Source of the DNA: Rhodanobacteraceae bacterium | GTDB lineage: Bacteria; Pseudomonadota; Gammaproteobacteria; Xanthomonadales; SZUA-5 | Direction: 5' to 3' | Length of the DNA: 64,000 nucleotides | Assembly: GCA_016713135.1 (NCBI GenBank) | Contig: JADJPR010000004.1 | Coordinates: forward strand, 186,001-250,000 | Part shown: one piece after another, positions 19,066 to 29,588 of the stretch | Layout: each line of letters starts with the position of its first letter | How positions within the stretch are numbered: position 1 is the stretch's first letter | Notes under the pieces: generated by a model | What the model was told of the DNA's origin: nothing | Seen by the model: only the letters and a program-made list of their open reading frames with translations | Databases searched by the model: none | Program-made: the position numbers and the translations under genes

Positions 19066-19265
19066 TGGTGGTCTCCGGGTCGCCGCCCGCGGTTTCGCTC
19101 GGTGGGACGCCGTTGCCAGATCATCGCCGCCGCGACGCCCAGCGCCGCGAGCAGAGCGGCGTACACCCAGTGCTCGGGTTCGCCCGGGGCATGACCGGGA
19201 TGGGCCAGCAGCGGGCTGGGTGCGAGGAGCAGCAGGGCGAGTGCGTTTCTGGCGTGGGCGTTCAT
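19062..19265 (-). CDS. Small single-pass membrane protein inside the urease operon (orf67)
   Basis: A 67-residue ORF between ureA and ureB: a signal-like N-terminus (ALALLLLAPSPLLAHPG), the His-containing HPGHAPGEPEHW, one transmembrane helix (VYAALLAALGVAAAMIW) and a basic tail. Both ends overlap neighbouring genes by 4 bases (ureA stop at its start, ureB GTG at its stop), which supports real, coupled translation. It is not a standard urease gene. A role in nickel or ammonia handling is only a guess from location and histidines. Confidence 0.65.
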   Translation of the reverse strand: MNAHARNALALLLLAPSPLLAHPGHAPGEPEHWVYAALLAALGVAAAMIWQRRPTERNRGRRPGDHQ

Positions 19266-19564
19266 GCGATCGGTCCGTGGACGGTGACGAGCTTGGTGCC
19301 GTCGGGGAATGTGGCCTCGACCTGGATGTCGGGGATCAACTCGGGTACGCCGTCCATGACGTCGTCGCGGCCGAGCAGGGTGGTGCCGTAGTGCATCAGT
19401 TCGGCGACGCTGCGGCCGTCGCGCGCGCCTTCCATGATCGCGGCGCTGATCAGCGCGACGGACTCGGGATAATTGAGTTTCAGGCCGCGCGCGCGCCGGC
19501 GCTCGGCCAGCAGGGCGGCGGTGAACAGCAGCAGCTTGTCCTTCTCGCGCGGCGACAGTTCCAT
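19262..19564 (-). CDS. ureA: Urease gamma subunit UreA
   Basis: A 100-residue subunit with the characteristic start MELSPREKDKLLLFTAALLA, the LKLNYPESVALISA segment and the C-terminal VPELIPDIQVEATFPDGTKL. It is structural rather than catalytic. It lies 3 bases downstream of ureD and overlaps the next small ORF by 4 bases. Confidence 0.97.
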   Translation of the reverse strand: MELSPREKDKLLLFTAALLAERRRARGLKLNYPESVALISAAIMEGARDGRSVAELMHYGTTLLGRDDVMDGVPELIPDIQVEATFPDGTKLVTVHGPIA

Positions 19565-19567
19565 GCG

Positions 19568-20473
19568 TCAGGTGTTCCAGATCCGGGGTTGGCAGGGGTT
19601 GCGATGGGCCACTGCGGGCCGCAGCAGCGCCCACAGCGATTCCAGCAGGGCACGCACGGCCGCGCAGTCGTGCCCGAGCGCGCGGACCAGCAGCACGTCG
19701 GCAGGCGCGCCCAGCCAGCTGATGCCGCAGGGCAGCGCAAATTCCGCTGCACGCTCGCGCAGTTCGTCGAGCAAGTCGTCGACCTGGTCGCGCAATGCGG
19801 GTGCCGAGGCCCAGGCGGTGGCCATGACCGGATGCCCGGCCAGCCCCAGCGGCGAGTCGCGCAGCGGGTCGGTGGCGCCGAGCGCCACCTGTTCGCGCCA
19901 GCGCTCGCGGCCGGCGCGCAGCAGTTGCACGCGCTGGCACCAGCGGCCGCGCAGCCACTGCTCGCCCGCCGCGATCCGCCCGAACTGCACGATGTCCCAG
20001 CCGAACATGCGTGCACCCGGGTCGAGCTCGATCCGCAGCGCCTGCAGGGCTTCGGCGCCGTCGAACAGGATCGATTCCTGCGGCAGCCATTCCAGGCAGG
20101 CATCCGCGCCCAGCCGCAGCGTGGTCGATTGCCGCGCGGCGCCGCGCTCGCCGTGGTACCACTTGGTGGCGCCCGGGGTGGTCGCCAGCACTTCGGCGCC
20201 ATCGGCCAGGTCGAGCGCGATCTCCAGGTGGTCGCCACCGGCCAGACCGCCCGGCGGGTGCAGCAGCAGCGCATGCGCGATGCCGGCGCCTTCCGGGTAC
20301 AGCGGCTTCTGCACCCGCAAGGGGCCCTCGAAGCGGTTGCGCACCAGACGCGTGCATGCCTGCGGGTGGCGCGCGAAGCCGAGGTCCAGCCGTGCGTGCC
20401 ACGCAGGCGGCCCGGCGCGGCGTTGCGCGGGCGAATCGGGGCCTGGCGGGGCGAGGGCGTGGAGGGCGGGCAT
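19568..20473 (-). CDS. ureD: Urease accessory protein UreD
   Basis: A 301-residue scaffold that binds apourease and, with UreF and UreG, forms the nickel-insertion complex. Recognisable features are RLVRNRFEGPLRVQKPLYPE, HPPGGLAGGDHLEIALDL, TPGATKWYHG and WLPQESILFDGA, all typical of UreD/UreH. It is the first gene of the minus-strand urease operon, and its start is 106 bases from the divergent Rrf2 regulator gene, so the two operons share a promoter region. Confidence 0.95.
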   Translation of the reverse strand: MPALHALAPPGPDSPAQRRAGPPAWHARLDLGFARHPQACTRLVRNRFEGPLRVQKPLYPEGAGIAHALLLHPPGGLAGGDHLEIALDLADGAEVLATTPGATKWYHGERGAARQSTTLRLGADACLEWLPQESILFDGAEALQALRIELDPGARMFGWDIVQFGRIAAGEQWLRGRWCQRVQLLRAGRERWREQVALGATDPLRDSPLGLAGHPVMATAWASAPALRDQVDDLLDELRERAAEFALPCGISWLGAPADVLLVRALGHDCAAVRALLESLWALLRPAVAHRNPCQPRIWNT

Positions 20474-20514
20474 GCCCGTTCAACGCAAGGACCGCGCCAG
20501 CCTGCAGGCCGCCG

Positions 20515-20557
20515 TTGATCGGCGGTTCACCCAATTGGTACTATTTTGGTCCTGTAT
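20515..20557 (+). promoter_or_regulatory. Candidate suf promoter with an overlapping IscR-like operator
   Basis: TTGATC (20515-20520), an 18-base spacer and TACTAT (20539-20544) form a plausible sigma-70 promoter upstream of the Rrf2 gene. Overlapping its -10 and downstream, 20534-20557 (ATTGGTACTATTTTGG, then TCCTGTAT) fits much of the IscR type-1 pattern ATASYYGACTR...GTCRRSTAT with one gap. Autorepression by the Rrf2 protein is the natural reading; this is an inference. Confidence 0.5.
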
Positions 20558-20579
20558 CGATTGCCGGGCCCGCAAGCCG

Positions 20580-21032
20580 ATGTTCCGCCTGTCCAAACTC
20601 GCCGACTACGCCACCGTGCTGATGGCCTGCCTGTCGGAGGATCCGGCCGCGCAGCTGTCCGCGCAGGCGCTCGCCGAGCGCACCCGGCTGGAGGCACCGA
20701 CCGTGGCCAAGCTGCTGAAGCAACTGGCGCAGGCCGAGCTGGTGCTGTCGACTCGCGGCGCCAGCGGCGGCTACCGCCTGGCGCGGCCGGCGAACGCTAT
20801 CAGCATCGCCGAGATCATCGCCGCCATCGAGGGCCCGCTCGGCATGACCGAGTGCAGCATCCACTCGGGCCTGTGCGACCGCGAGAGCCACTGCACCGTG
20901 TCGAGCAATCTGCGCAAGATCAGCAACGCCGTGGAATCCGCGCTGCGCGCCGTGACCCTGGCCGACATGGCCGCGCCGCCGCTGCGCTGGCAGCCGCGCG
21001 TGCATGTCGAGCGGCTCGTGGTCGAGGCATGA
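20580..21032 (+). CDS. Rrf2-family SUF system regulator (IscR-like)
   Basis: A 150-residue regulator. The winged helix-turn-helix is N-terminal (LSKLADYATVLMACLSED, then LEAPTVAKLLKQLAQAELV). A cysteine cluster follows, ECSIHSGLCDRESHC, where Rrf2 proteins ligate a [2Fe-2S] or [4Fe-4S] cluster that reports cell Fe-S status. It leads the suf operon, the usual arrangement in Xanthomonadales and other gammaproteobacteria that use SUF as their main pathway. It is divergent from ureD. A gap of 217 bases filled by an inverted repeat separates it from sufB. Confidence 0.9.
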   Translation: MFRLSKLADYATVLMACLSEDPAAQLSAQALAERTRLEAPTVAKLLKQLAQAELVLSTRGASGGYRLARPANAISIAEIIAAIEGPLGMTECSIHSGLCDRESHCTVSSNLRKISNAVESALRAVTLADMAAPPLRWQPRVHVERLVVEA

Positions 21033-21060
21033 GCCATGGCTGTCGTGGACCGGATCCCCA

Positions 21061-21220
21061 TTCAACGCGGAGACGCGGAGTGCGCGGAGAAAGGCAGGAG
21101 CCTGGATCGCTCCCCTTCCTCTGGGTCTTTGCGTCTGGGGCGCTGGCTGCGACCTCTGCGCGGAGGCGATTCACCGCATGATCCTGCTTCTCTCCGCGTT
21201 CTTCGCGTCTCCGCGTTGAA
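21061..21220. repeat. Inverted repeat between the suf regulator and sufB
   Basis: Arms of about 38-40 bases (21061-21098, TTCAACGCGGAGACGCGG and onward; 21181-21220) contain ACGCGGAG-type units and flank an ~80-base spacer. It occupies most of the gap between the Rrf2 gene and sufB and could fold in the suf mRNA. Confidence 0.85.
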
Positions 21221-21249
21221 CACTCCCCCTCGATTCGAAGCGGCAGCCC

Positions 21250-22722
<1,473 letters not shown>

Positions 22723-22732
22723 GCGGGATCTG

Positions 22733-22821
22733 GTAGGCCGGTGTACCGCGCAGCGGTTCACCGGCAACAAGAAACGGCAAAGGCGCCGGTGAACGCGGTG
22801 AAGCTGCGTACACCGGCCTAC
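22733..22821. repeat. Inverted repeat between sufB and sufC
   Basis: The left arm (22733-22764, GTAGGCCGGTGTACCGCG and onward) pairs with the right arm (22785-22821). A third, single-arm member of this family is at 26374-26406. It fills the only large gap inside sufBCDS and could act as an mRNA processing or stability element. Confidence 0.8.
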
Positions 22822-22846
22822 GCAAGCAAGACTCGGAAATCGAACG

Positions 22847-23604
<758 letters not shown>

Positions 23605-23608
<4 letters not shown>

Positions 23609-24903
23609 GCAGCGCGCTCGCCGATCGCCTGCTGGCGGCGCTGCCGGCCGCTGCGGGCGCCGATGCGGCTGCGGCGCGGGCGGCATTCGCCGCCGCCGGC
23701 TTGCCGGACCGCAAGGTCGAAGCCTGGCGCTTCAGCACGCTCGGCGGAATGGAATCGCTGGATCCGACGGCGGGGTTCGTCGATTCGCTGGGGCTGCCGG
23801 AACTCAGCGGGATCGCGGGGACGCTCGTGGAGTGTGCCGGTGGCCAGGATGTCCTGGCGGATACCTTGCCGGATGGGGTGACGGTGGTTTCCGCTGCCGC
23901 CGCACCTGTGGGAGCGGGCTCCGCCCGCGAGCTTGTCGCCACAGAAACAGAAAATGATCGCGGGCAGAGCCCGCTCCCACAGAGCGCGGCACCGCACGGA
24001 CTGCAATCGAGGACCGCACGCGCGCAGGCTTTCCGCTGGCTGGCGCACGCCGGTGCCGCGGAGGAACTGCAGGTCGATGTGACGGCGCCGGTCAGCGGCA
24101 TCTGGCGCCTCGCCTGGCAGCACAACACCGCGGGCCTCGCGCAGTCGCGCTGCCGGGTGCGCGTGCGCAGCGGCGCGTCGATCTCGCTGGTCGAACATCA
24201 CTTCGGATCCGATGTCGCTGCCGGCCTGGCGAACCGGCTGCTCGCCATCGAGGTCGAGGACGGCGCTTCGCTGACCTGGATCCGGGTGCAGGAAACCGGC
24301 GCGAAGGCGCAGTCGGTCCAGCATTCAGATGTGCGCGTGGCTGCTGGCGGGCGCTTTGCCCTGGTGGCGCTGGAACTCGGCGGGCTGTGGTCGCGCCACA
24401 CCCTGGCGCTGGACCTCGCAGCCGCGGGGAGCGAGGCGCGTGTCGCCGGACTGGTGGCGCTGCAGGGCCGCCAGCACCACGATACCCAGTTGTCGCTGGC
24501 GCACTCCGCGGGCGGCGCGTCTTCGCGCACGCTGTGGAAGGCGATCGCCAACCAGCGCGCCCGCAGCGTGTTCAACGGCCTGATCACCGTCGCGCCGGGT
24601 GCCGACCAGACCGAGGCGCACCTGAAGACATCCAACCTGCTGCTGTCGCCGCATGCGGAGATCGACACCAAGCCGGAACTGGTGATCGAGGCGGACGAGG
24701 TGGTGTGCTCGCACGGTGCCACCGTGGGCCAGCTCGACGACCGCGCGCTGTTCTACCTGCGCTCGCGCGGCATCCCGGAGGCGCAGGCGCGTCAGATGCT
24801 GACGCTGGCCTTTGGCGGCGAAGTGCTCTCCGCCATCGATTCGCCCGACCTGCGCGCAGCGCTCGCCGAGCGCGTGTCCACGCATTTGCCGCAGAGCGCG
24901 TGA
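23605..24903 (+). CDS. sufD: Fe-S assembly protein SufD with an in-frame palindromic insertion
   Basis: A 432-residue partner of SufB in the SufBC2D scaffold. The N-terminal helical part (DRKVEAWRFSTLGGM) and C-terminal beta-helix (SNLLLSPHAEIDTKPELVIEA, then SHGATVGQLDDRALFYLRSR) are typical, including the conserved His-bearing CSHGATVG. Residues ~102-126 (VGAGSARELVATETENDRGQ) are encoded by the 73-base palindrome at 23908-23980 and fall between the two domains, where an insertion should be tolerated. The same peptide pattern is found in UreF. Confidence 0.93.
23908..23980. repeat. Palindromic repeat inside the sufD reading frame
   Basis: Arms of ~23 bases (from GTGGGAGCGGGCTCCGCC; 23908-23930 and 23958-23980) with one mismatch. 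It is the same family as the ureF insertion at 16213-16282 and keeps the reading frame open. Confidence 0.9.
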
Positions 24904-24908
24904 GCCGC

Positions 24909-26120
24909 ATGGACATCGCATCGCTGCGTGCGCAATTCCCGATCCTCGCGCGCGAGGTCCACGGCAAGCCGCTCGTCTATTTCGACAGCGCCAACACCGC
25001 GCAGAAGCCGCTGGCGGTGATCGCAGCGGTGGACGATTTCTACCGCCGCCACAACGCCAACGTGGCGCGCGCGGTGCACACGCTGAGCGAGGAAGCGACC
25101 ACGCTGTACGAGACCGCGCGCGAGAAGATCGCGGCCTTCATCGGCGCGCCCGCCGCGCGCGAGGTGGTGCTGACCAGTGGCACCACGATGGCGATCAACC
25201 TGGTCGCGCTTGGCTACCTGCGCCCGCGCCTGAAGGCCGGCGACGAGATCGTGGTCAGCCAGATGGAGCACCACGCCAACATCGTGCCCTGGCAGCTGCT
25301 GTGCGCGCAGACCGGCGCGGTGCTCAAGGTGGCGCCGATAGATGACGACGGTACGCTCGACCTGCCGGGCTTGCTGGCGCTGCTCGGCCCGCGCACCAAG
25401 CTGGTCGGCCTGGCGCATGTGTCGAATGTGCTCGGCACGGTCAATCCGGTAGCGGAGGTTGCGGCGCAGACCCGCGCCCGTGGAATTCCGCTGCTGGTCG
25501 ACGGCTCGCAGGCGGTGCCGCATTTCCCGGTCGACGTGCGCGCGCTGGGTTGCGACTTCTACGTGTTCACCGGGCACAAGCTGTACGGGCCGACCGGCAC
25601 CGGCGCGCTGTGGGGCCGCTTTGATCTGCTCGATGCGATGAGCCCGGTGATCGGCGGCGGCGAGATGATCGAGTCGGTCAGTTTCGACGGCACGGTCTAC
25701 GCGCCGCCGCCGCGGCGCTTCGAGGCCGGCACGCCGAACATCGCCGGCTTCGTCGGCCTGGCGGCCGCCATCGACTGGCTGCAATCACAGGACTGGCCCG
25801 CGCTGCGCGCGCACGAGGACGCGCTCGGCGAGCGCCTGCGCGCGGGCCTGCGCGCGACGCCGGGTGTGCGCTTCACCGGCGATGCGCGCGAGCGCGTGCC
25901 GGTGGTCAGCTTCGTCGTCGAGGGCGCGCACGCCACCGACCTTGCGGTACTGCTGGACCTGGACGGCATCGCCGTGCGCTCCGGCCAGCACTGCGCGCAT
26001 CCGCTGATGCAGCGCTTTGGGGTCGGCGCCACCACGCGCGCCTCGCTGGCTTTCTACAACACCGCGGACGAGGTCGACCGCTTCCTCGCGGCGCTGGTCA
26101 AGGTGCGCGGGATGCTCTGA
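24909..26120 (+). CDS. sufS: Cysteine desulfurase SufS
   Basis: A 403-residue PLP enzyme that releases sulfur from cysteine as a persulfide for Fe-S assembly. The PLP lysine is at ~224 in FTGHKLYGPTG, and the active-site cysteine at ~362 in RSGQHCAHPLM, the group II (SufS) type. The ATG at 24909 is 6 bases after the sufD stop. No sufE or sufU is visible in the window, so the sulfur-transfer partner must be elsewhere. This is the last gene of the suf operon; the next gene is on the other strand beyond a repeat-filled gap. Confidence 0.96.
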   Translation: MDIASLRAQFPILAREVHGKPLVYFDSANTAQKPLAVIAAVDDFYRRHNANVARAVHTLSEEATTLYETAREKIAAFIGAPAAREVVLTSGTTMAINLVALGYLRPRLKAGDEIVVSQMEHHANIVPWQLLCAQTGAVLKVAPIDDDGTLDLPGLLALLGPRTKLVGLAHVSNVLGTVNPVAEVAAQTRARGIPLLVDGSQAVPHFPVDVRALGCDFYVFTGHKLYGPTGTGALWGRFDLLDAMSPVIGGGEMIESVSFDGTVYAPPPRRFEAGTPNIAGFVGLAAAIDWLQSQDWPALRAHEDALGERLRAGLRATPGVRFTGDARERVPVVSFVVEGAHATDLAVLLDLDGIAVRSGQHCAHPLMQRFGVGATTRASLAFYNTADEVDRFLAALVKVRGML

Positions 26121-26179
26121 GGGAGTTCCGGTCGCCCCTGCCGGTGCGCTTGTTCGGCATAGCGCGGCGTGTTTCGGAG

Positions 26180-26259
26180 GAGGACGCAAAGGACGCAAAG
26201 AAAATCAAACGCGATTCAGCGCTGGTATCCCCGGGCTCTTTGCGTCCCTTTGCGTCCTT
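26180..26259. repeat. Inverted array of GGACGCAAA units downstream of sufS
   Basis: Two units (26181-26200) face two inverted units (26236-26259) around a ~36-base spacer. The rest of the 26121-26446 gap contains a CGCGCGTTCCCCGG REP-like segment (~26341-26370) and a single arm of the sufB-sufC repeat family (26374-26406), and no gene. Confidence 0.85.
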
Positions 26260-26446
26260 GCGTACTCAATCACAGGGTCGCCGTTCCGCACGGGCTGAAA
26301 ATGTATGAAATTCAACATTGCGGGGGGGGCCACTGTCGCGCCGGGGTGCGCGCGTTCCCCGGTGCTTGCCGCTGGCGGTGAATCGCTGCGCGATACACCG
26401 CCCTACCAGAATCAACCGCTCGCGGCTTGTCGCGTGGAAGCCGGCG

Positions 26447-26845
26447 TCAGCGACTGTTGCGCAGATGGTCCGAAAAGCAGTCGACGGCTGACTGGATCGC
26501 GCGCAGGGAGCGCTGGAACACGCTCTTGAAGTGTTCCGGTGGATTGCAGAACAGCTCCACCGCGGCCCAGGTGTTGTCGCCCAGCGGGTAGACCTTGGCC
26601 ACCTTGATCTCGATGCAGGCCTGGAGTGCCGCCTGGTTGACGCGCAGGCGTTCCTCCTCGTTCTCGATCTCCCAGAAACCGGGGTAGGCGAGGCGGAAGT
26701 ACTCCTCGTCGTCGTCGGACACGATCAGGATGTACAGGCCACCCTCGAACTTGAACGTGACATCGCCGTTGTCCTCGACATGCGGCAGGTAGCCTTCCTC
26801 GGCGAGGTAGGCGCGGTACATCTCGGTCAGTTCGCTCTTGGTCAT
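26447..26845 (-). CDS. YbjN-like protein of unknown function
   Basis: A 132-residue acidic protein: LTEMYRAYLAEEGYLPHVED, then alternating strands (VTFKFEGGLYILIVSDDDEEYFRLAYP) and a helical C-terminus. This layout resembles the YbjN / type III secretion chaperone-like fold, a family with no established enzymatic role. The ATG at 26845 has CGGAG 7 bases upstream and is preferred over an earlier in-frame start. It converges on sufS and is divergent from suhB (121 bases apart). Confidence 0.6.
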   Translation of the reverse strand: MTKSELTEMYRAYLAEEGYLPHVEDNGDVTFKFEGGLYILIVSDDDEEYFRLAYPGFWEIENEEERLRVNQAALQACIEIKVAKVYPLGDNTWAAVELFCNPPEHFKSVFQRSLRAIQSAVDCFSDHLRNSR

Positions 26846-26966
26846 CGTCGCGCTCCGGGTGCGGCGCGCCCAAGATAGCAATGGGCGGTGGATGCCGGAA
26901 CGTGGTTTGGCCGCTCCGGCCGCGTCTGCTAGCCTTCGCGGTCCTTACAAATCCGAGATGTCCCCG

Positions 26967-27779
26967 ATGCGCAAGCCCGCCGTGAATATTGCTGTCCAGG
27001 CCGCGCGCAGGGCAGGCACCGTGATCCAGCGCAGCATCCACCGCGCGGATGCCATCGGGGTCAGCGACAAGGGGCAGTACGATTTCGTCACCGACGCCGA
27101 CAAGCTGGCCGAGGCCGAGATCATCAAGGAAATCCGCAAGGCCTATCCGGACCACGCCATCTGGGGCGAGGAAACCGGCCGCAGCGGCAACTCGCGCTAC
27201 GTCTGGGTGATCGACCCGATCGATGGCACCAGCAACTTCATGCGCGGCTTCCCGCATTGCTGCGTGTCCATTGCGATGATGGAAGATGGCGTGATCCAGC
27301 ACGGCGTGATCTACGATCCGGTGCGCGACGAGATCTTCCACGCGACCAAGGGCAGCGGCGCCTACCTCAACGAGCGTCGCATCCGTATCGGCGCGCGCAA
27401 CGGCATGGCTGGCGCGCTGGTCGCCACCGGCTTCCCGTTCAAGCAGCGCCACCGCCTGGCGCTGCAGATGCGCATGGCCAAGTCGCTGCTGGACGATGGC
27501 GAAGACTTGCGCCGTACCGGTTCGGCGGCGCTCGACCTGGCCTACGTGGCCTGCGGGCGCCTCGATGGCTATTTCGAGTTCGGGCTGCAGCCCTGGGATG
27601 TCGCCGCCGGCGCGCTGATGGTGCGCGAGGCGGGCGGCGTGGTGCTCGATTTCGAGGGCGGCGAGGACTGGTTCGAATCCGGCAATGTGATCGCCGGCAA
27701 CATCAAGGTCGCCGCCGCGATGGTCGCGCGGATCAAGCCGCTGGCTGGCAAGCGCAAGGCGATTTCGGAAGAAGATTGA
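26967..27779 (+). CDS. suhB: Inositol-1-monophosphatase family protein SuhB
   Basis: A 270-residue Mg2+-dependent phosphatase. Metal-site motifs: the GEETGRSGNS region (Glu of motif A), WVIDPIDGTSNFMRGFPHC and QPWDVAAGALMVREAGG. In enteric bacteria SuhB also joins the rRNA antitermination complex. The start at 26967 (MRKPAVNIAVQAARRAG) matches the usual family N-terminus; an ATG 9 bases earlier is possible. Confidence 0.93.
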   Translation: MRKPAVNIAVQAARRAGTVIQRSIHRADAIGVSDKGQYDFVTDADKLAEAEIIKEIRKAYPDHAIWGEETGRSGNSRYVWVIDPIDGTSNFMRGFPHCCVSIAMMEDGVIQHGVIYDPVRDEIFHATKGSGAYLNERRIRIGARNGMAGALVATGFPFKQRHRLALQMRMAKSLLDDGEDLRRTGSAALDLAYVACGRLDGYFEFGLQPWDVAAGALMVREAGGVVLDFEGGEDWFESGNVIAGNIKVAAAMVARIKPLAGKRKAISEED

Positions 27780-27827
27780 AGCTCTTCGCTCTGGAATTGA
27801 ACCTGAGGTCCAGGGTGAAATGTGAAA

Positions 27828-27869
27828 CGTAAAACGTCAATTGCCGCGGGCTGTCGTTGACGTTTTACG
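27828..27869. repeat. ACGTAAA-type inverted repeat downstream of suhB
   Basis: CGTAAAACGTCAA (27828-27840) is inverted at 27857-27869 with a 16-base loop, preceded by further GTGAAA units. The same unit builds the two arrays between lgt and thyA (63391-63555). Confidence 0.85.
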
Positions 27870-27875
27870 ATTTCC

Positions 27876-28036
27876 TGATTCGTACCAATCCTCATCGCCG
27901 ATGGACCGGCGATGTGAAAAGCGTTCGGACAAGGTCCGAACCCACAGATGGCGCGAGCTTGCTGTGCGTGGGTTTGGACCTTGTCCAAGCGCTGTTGCTC
28001 TTGGGGCGCTCCCGCGATGAGGATTGGTACGAATCA
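27876..28036. repeat. Nested 161-base palindrome with perfect 23-base ends
   Basis: TGATTCGTACCAATCCTCAT (first 20 bases of the arm) at 27876-27898 is repeated inverted, without mismatch, at 28014-28036. Inside is a second imperfect inverted pair: GTTCGGACAAGGTCCGAACC near 27922 against GGTTTGGACCTTGTCCAA near 27971. There is no coding capacity. It resembles a MITE by its terminal inverted repeats; I see no clear target-site duplication. Confidence 0.85.
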
Positions 28037-28064
28037 GGTACGATTTTCGTTTCACCGCGTTACC

Positions 28065-29528
28065 TCAAGGCACCCCGAGTGGCGCCGTCCGTACCTCCGC
28101 CTTCTCCTCCGCTGTCGGTCGCGGATCCACCCGCTCGCGCACGCTCCATCCGGCTGCCGAAAACGCGTCCAGTGCGGTCGGCGACAACTCGCCGGTCACC
28201 AGCAGCAGGTTGTGGCTGCCGATCAGGTCGTCGCGCCAGGCAAACGCGGCGATTTCGCGAGTCCAGTGCAAATAGTCCACCGGCAGCGCGATGATGTGGC
28301 TGCCATCGCTGCGGCGCAGGGCAGGGGAGGCGCCCACCAGCGTCGCCGTCGCGCCCGGCGCCTGGGCGCGCTCGGCGTGCAGCAGCATGCGCATGGCGTC
28401 GATCAGGAAGCGCGCGTGGATCTCGCGCTCGGCCGCCAGCGCGTGCTCGAACAGGTGCTGGCGCGCGGGGGCGAACAGCGGCAGGCGCAGCAGTTCGATG
28501 AATTCGGTCTGCTGGGTCAGGGTGAAGGCCTTGCTGCGGCGGACGAAGTCGCGCGCCGGTTTGCCCCGGATCCCGAAGTCCGCCAGCACTTCGAGGTTGC
28601 GGCGCTTGAGGTCCTCGGGCGGCAACTCCCAGACCAGTTCATAGGCGTCGCGCGCGTAGCCCAGCGCCTGGCCGGCCACGCCGCCGATCAGCCCGACCGC
28701 CAGCCCGGTCAACTTTGCGCCTGACCACGCGGCCCAGGCCAGCTTGTCCAGGCGCTCGTCCAGCATCGGGTTGGTGCTGTAGGGATCGGCCTCGACCTGG
28801 CGCGCGATCTCGCGGCGCGCCTTGTTGTAGCCGATGTAACGCAGCGTCGCCTGGGTCGCCACTTTCTGCGCGCGCTCGCCGGTGCTCGGCCCGCTGTCCT
28901 CTTGGCCGTCTTCGTCTTCATCGTCATCGGCCATCGCATCGATGGCCGCGTCGTTGAGGTCCAGCGCCAGTTCCCGGATGTTGCGCGCGGTGCGCACCAG
29001 GAAGCGCCCAATGCCTGCCGGCAGACCGGACACAGTGTCGACCGGTTCGCCACCGACCTGGCGCACGGCGTCTACCGGCCGCTCGGCGCTGCGTCGCGCT
29101 GCGGTGCCAAAGACCTCGGTGTAACTCACCTTGTCCAGCCGGCGCACGGCATCCAGTTCGCGCACGCGCAACTGGAGCACGCTGGCGCCATCGGCCACCA
29201 GCGCGCCGACATCGCTGCGCAGCTCGAACTGGCCGTAGTAATCCACCACTTGGGCGTCGTCTGCGATCCGGTAGCCGGGGCCGGTCAGCGGCACACCCGG
29301 CAGGAGTTCAGAACTTGGCAGGCGCGGCGATGGCTCGAAGGGTCCGTTGAGGTCGGCCGCCGCGGCGATCTGCGCAGGGGTCGGGATTGCCGATGGATGG
29401 ATCGGCGTCGATGGCGGCTGCACCGGGGCGGCGGCGTTCGGATCGGCGCGGCGCACATCGATGTTCACGCCCGGCGTGCAGGCCGGGAGCAGTACGGCCA
29501 GAACCAGAGGCAATCGGCTGAGCTTCAT
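28065..29528 (-). CDS. Large lipoprotein of unknown function
   Basis: A 487-residue protein with a lipoprotein signal, MKLSRLPLVLAVLLPACTPG (lipobox LPAC, Cys17). A Pro/Ala-rich linker (~25-75) leads to a soluble, charged body containing a short acidic tract (MADDDEDEDGQEDSG) and a hydrophobic Gly-rich helix (LTGLAVGLIGGVAGQALGYA). No domain is recognised. The ATG at 29528 starts the signal; an upstream in-frame start would add 17 residues before it. It is probably anchored in the outer or inner membrane facing the periplasm. It may be cotranscribed with the 5'-nucleotidase gene upstream (60 bases). Confidence 0.65.
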   Translation of the reverse strand: MKLSRLPLVLAVLLPACTPGVNIDVRRADPNAAAPVQPPSTPIHPSAIPTPAQIAAAADLNGPFEPSPRLPSSELLPGVPLTGPGYRIADDAQVVDYYGQFELRSDVGALVADGASVLQLRVRELDAVRRLDKVSYTEVFGTAARRSAERPVDAVRQVGGEPVDTVSGLPAGIGRFLVRTARNIRELALDLNDAAIDAMADDDEDEDGQEDSGPSTGERAQKVATQATLRYIGYNKARREIARQVEADPYSTNPMLDERLDKLAWAAWSGAKLTGLAVGLIGGVAGQALGYARDAYELVWELPPEDLKRRNLEVLADFGIRGKPARDFVRRSKAFTLTQQTEFIELLRLPLFAPARQHLFEHALAAEREIHARFLIDAMRMLLHAERAQAPGATATLVGASPALRRSDGSHIIALPVDYLHWTREIAAFAWRDDLIGSHNLLLVTGELSPTALDAFSAAGWSVRERVDPRPTAEEKAEVRTAPLGVP

Positions 29529-29588
29529 GCGCCAACCATATCCAAGCCGACTGGCGCTGCGCTGAATCGGCGCCTTCATCCGGGACGA

